Source: Clostridiales bacterium (GTDB taxonomy: Bacteria > Bacillota > Clostridia > Oscillospirales > Acutalibacteraceae). Taken from it: a stretch of DNA of 11,458 nt. Below are positions 9,710 to 11,458 of the stretch, piece after piece (position 1 is the stretch's first letter; each line of letters opens with the position of its first letter). The translations under genes and the position numbers were made by a program. Below the pieces are notes generated by a model. The model ran no database searches and had not been told where the DNA came from. It saw nothing but the letters and a program-made list of their open reading frames with translations. Location of the stretch: contig DYBQ01000067.1 of the NCBI GenBank assembly GCA_019418545.1, forward strand, positions 1-11,458, given 5' to 3'.

Positions 9710-10343
9710 GAAAAAAGATACGGCGCGTTACATTTCCCATCTGGACTTAAACCGCTGTATGTCTCGGGCATTTCATAAAACGAAGCTTCCCCTGTGGTAT
9801 ACCCAGGGATTCCGTCCCCATATCTTTTTAACTATTACCATGCCTCTTTCGCTGGGTATGAGCGGCTTGCAGGAGTCCATGGATATCCGTTTGACAGAAG
9901 AAGTCCCCAACGAAGAAATTATTGAAAAGCTTAATGATGCTTTGCCGCTGGATATTCATGTGTACCAGGTGACTGAGCCGGTTATGAAACCCTGTGAGGT
10001 GGCTTTTGCGTCTTATGACATTGCTTATGAGCCGGAAAATGTTTCTGCCGAGGAAGCCAAAGAAAAACTGGAAGAGCTTTTGAGCCGGGAGGAAATTTTG
10101 GTTCTCAAACACACGAAAAAAGGGGAGAAGGAGTTTGACATCCGCCCATTTTTTCAGGGAATGGAGTTTCAAATCCAGGAAGACGGACAGCTTCACACAA
10201 CACACCGGCTGCCAATTAGTGTGAATGGGGGAGTAAATCCCACACTGCTGCGAGACGCAGCAGCCCGATATATGGGGCTTGATTTATTCGAGCGCATTAC
10301 TCGGCTGGGATTGTTTGATAAAGATATGAAGCCGTTTGTATGA
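9684..10343 (+). CDS. DUF2344 (TIGR03936) radical SAM-linked protein
   Basis: 219 residues from TTG 9684, which has AGGAGG at 9670-9675 eight bases upstream; this site lies within the Cys-cluster codons of the radical SAM gene. The in-frame ATG at 9606 would add 26 proline-rich residues with no family resemblance. Seen: the family N-terminus VRIWFEKKDTARYISHLDL, then RAFHKTKLPLWYTQGFRPH (Arg28 to His46) and MPLSLGMSG. Known: DUF2344 proteins accompany TIGR03960 radical SAM proteins, sometimes as one fused chain, which implies a shared but unidentified reaction. The 26-base overlap points to translational coupling and a fixed ratio. No catalytic residue can be assigned with confidence. Confidence 0.9.
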   Translation: MKNVRIWFEKKDTARYISHLDLNRCMSRAFHKTKLPLWYTQGFRPHIFLTITMPLSLGMSGLQESMDIRLTEEVPNEEIIEKLNDALPLDIHVYQVTEPVMKPCEVAFASYDIAYEPENVSAEEAKEKLEELLSREEILVLKHTKKGEKEFDIRPFFQGMEFQIQEDGQLHTTHRLPISVNGGVNPTLLRDAAARYMGLDLFERITRLGLFDKDMKPFV

Positions 10344-10378
10344 GATGGAAGGCTTTGTCTGTATGAAGAGGAAAAAAT

Positions 10379-11110
10379 ATGAATAGCTATGATAACCGGG
10401 TGTTTTTTGAAAAATATAGCCAGATGCTGCGTTCGGTAAAGGGATTGGCCGGGGCAGGAGAATGGCCGGAATTTGAAAAAATGCTTCCTTATTTTTCAGG
10501 AAGAACCGTGTTGGATATTGGATGTGGATTTGGATGGCATTGTTTATATGCGGCAAAGCATGATGCTGCCAAAATTGTGGGAATTGACATTTCGGAAAAT
10601 ATGCTTCAGGTTGCCCAAAAAAAGGCCAGGGAAGAGGGAGCCTCAAACATTTCCTATTTAAAAATGCCAATGGAGGAGTATGAGTATCCAGAGGATACCT
10701 ATGATATCGTTCTCAGTTCGCTGGCATTGCATTATATATCAGATTTGCCGGCCATCTACCAGAAAGTATACCGAACTTTAAAAACAGGGGGATATTTTGT
10801 TTTTTCTGTAGAACATCCGATTTTTACGGCCTATGGGAATCAGGACTGGTTTTATGGAGAAGATGGAGAAATCCTTCACTGGCCGGTAGACCGCTATTTT
10901 GAGGAAGGTAGTCGGGAAGCCGTTTTTCTGGGAGAAACCGTTCAAAAACAGCACCATACCCTCACCGGATGGCTCCAGCCGCTTTTGAAAGCTGGTTTTC
11001 AGATTTGCCAGCTTTGTGAGCCGCAGCCGCCAGAGCACATGATGGAAATTCCCGGGATGAAGGAAGAACTGCGGCGCCCTATGATGCTCTTAATTTCTGC
11101 CAGAAAGTAA
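10379..11110 (+). CDS. class I SAM-dependent methyltransferase
   Basis: 243 residues. The ATG at 10379 follows an AGAGGA Shine-Dalgarno sequence at good spacing, 35 bases after the DUF2344 stop with no terminator between, so it is probably the third gene of that operon. Seen: motif I VLDIGCGFGWHC with Asp46 and the glycine loop 48-52; Asp70 in GIDISENML, which should bind the ribose of S-adenosylmethionine; YDIVLSSLALHY for the post-motif strands; LKTGGYFVFSVEHPIF; and a C-terminal part with WPVDRYFEEGSR and a closing LISARK. This is the Methyltransf_11/25 type, cytoplasmic, without membrane segments. The acceptor molecule cannot be told from the sequence. Its position after two radical SAM-related genes is suggestive but may be accidental. 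No convincing terminator follows; only a pyrimidine tract (11116-11136). Confidence 0.88.
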   Translation: MNSYDNRVFFEKYSQMLRSVKGLAGAGEWPEFEKMLPYFSGRTVLDIGCGFGWHCLYAAKHDAAKIVGIDISENMLQVAQKKAREEGASNISYLKMPMEEYEYPEDTYDIVLSSLALHYISDLPAIYQKVYRTLKTGGYFVFSVEHPIFTAYGNQDWFYGEDGEILHWPVDRYFEEGSREAVFLGETVQKQHHTLTGWLQPLLKAGFQICQLCEPQPPEHMMEIPGMKEELRRPMMLLISARK

Positions 11111-11149
11111 CAAAAGTTTTTTCTTCTTCTTTTATCCGGCAATTAGATA

Positions 11150-11158
11150 TGGTATAAT
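11150..11158 (+). promoter_or_regulatory. extended -10 promoter of the GuaA-like gene
   Basis: Seen: TGGTATAAT, a perfect -10 with the TGn extension. The -35 region is weak (TTTATC at 11131-11136, 16 bases upstream), as extended -10 promoters allow. The start is expected near 11165, giving a leader of about 40 bases. Confidence 0.65.
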
Positions 11159-11203
11159 AATGCACAAAGAGCATAATTTTCAAAGGAAAGGTGAGACAAA
11201 ATC

Positions 11204-11458
11204 ATGAAACAGGACATGCTGGTAGTAGTGGATATGGGAAGTACCCGGAACACTGATGTAGCCCGTGCAGTGCGTGCGTTGGGTGTATATAGTGAAATCT
11301 GCAATTATGATGTAACAGCGGCAGAACTCCGCGCCATGCCGAACGTGAAAGGCATTATTGCCAATGGTGGCCCTAATGATGTGGTGGATGGTGTTAAAAT
11401 TGGCTTGAGTGAAGAAATTCGCAGTAGCGGTTTTCCCATTTATACCTTCGATTATGAA
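11204..11458 (+). CDS. GuaA-like glutamine amidotransferase domain, 5' part only
   Basis: The first 85 codons are visible; the gene runs off the window. The ATG at 11204 follows AAAGGTGAG (11187-11195) with eight bases between. Seen: MLVVVDMGSTRN, RAVRALGVYSEICNYD and GIIANGGPNDVVDG match by eye the class I amidotransferase start of GMP synthase, whose usual form is LVLDFGSQYN, RRVRELGVYSEI and GIILSGGPNSVYD. GMP synthase converts XMP to GMP with ammonia released from glutamine by this domain. Odd: the last residues, FPIYTFDYE, align with the usual PVLGICYG, which places Asp83 where the nucleophilic Cys should be; the nearby Gly residues are also lost. So either this copy cannot hydrolyse glutamine, or it belongs to a divergent relative. 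The synthetase half, which would settle it, lies outside the window. Confidence 0.7.
   Translation, partial: MKQDMLVVVDMGSTRNTDVARAVRALGVYSEICNYDVTAAELRAMPNVKGIIANGGPNDVVDGVKIGLSEEIRSSGFPIYTFDYE

Noticed and set aside
11111..11203. Purine riboswitch or terminator ahead of the GuaA-like gene
   Set aside because: The gap is 93 bases with a predicted leader of about 40, too short for a purine aptamer, and the pyrimidine tract at 11116-11136 has no GC stem before it.

Overview
The window reads as ordinary chromosome from a Gram-positive, low-to-mid GC Firmicute, most likely a gut-type member of Clostridia. The evidence is the AGGAGG-type ribosome binding sites, TTGnnn-17-TATAAT promoters, TTG starts, Sec-secreted SH3b repeat proteins, and a TIGR03960-type radical SAM gene joined to a DUF2344 gene. 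All supported genes lie on the + strand. I see no phage structural genes, insertion sequences, CRISPR arrays, tRNAs or rRNAs. The family or genus cannot be fixed from the sequence alone.

Layout. (1) 3-227: the 3' end of a small cupin gene, closed by a strong terminator at 300-330. (2) 350-1018: a HAD-superfamily phosphatase with a TTG start. The upstream ATG at 305 lies inside the terminator hairpin and is not a credible start. (3) 1236-4457: a full-length carB (large subunit of carbamoyl-phosphate synthase) with its own promoter region and terminator and no carA beside it. (4) 4655-7702: a 1015-residue secreted protein with a signal peptide, seven tandem SH3b domains with Ser-rich and Pro/Thr linkers, a Big_2-like domain, an unassigned beta-rich segment and a GH24 (T4-type) lysozyme domain. 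The lysozyme domain is interrupted by an eighth SH3-like domain. (5) 7856-10343: a radical SAM protein and its DUF2344 partner, overlapping by 26 bases. (6) 10379-11110: a class I SAM methyltransferase 35 bases further on. (7) 11204 to the window end: the start of a GuaA-like glutamine amidotransferase domain whose expected nucleophilic cysteine position is occupied by Asp.

How they fit together. carB supplies carbamoyl phosphate for pyrimidine and arginine synthesis, and the last gene looks purine-related, but nothing shows they are co-regulated. Genes 3, 4, 5 and 7 each have a recognisable promoter, and genes 1, 3 and 4 end in clear terminators, so the window is mainly a series of independent short transcription units. 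The one convincing operon is radical SAM-DUF2344, probably with the methyltransferase.

Most worth a second look: the split lysozyme domain with a nested SH3, the cysteine repeated at one position in six of the seven tandem SH3b units, and the Cys-less GuaA-like N-terminus.
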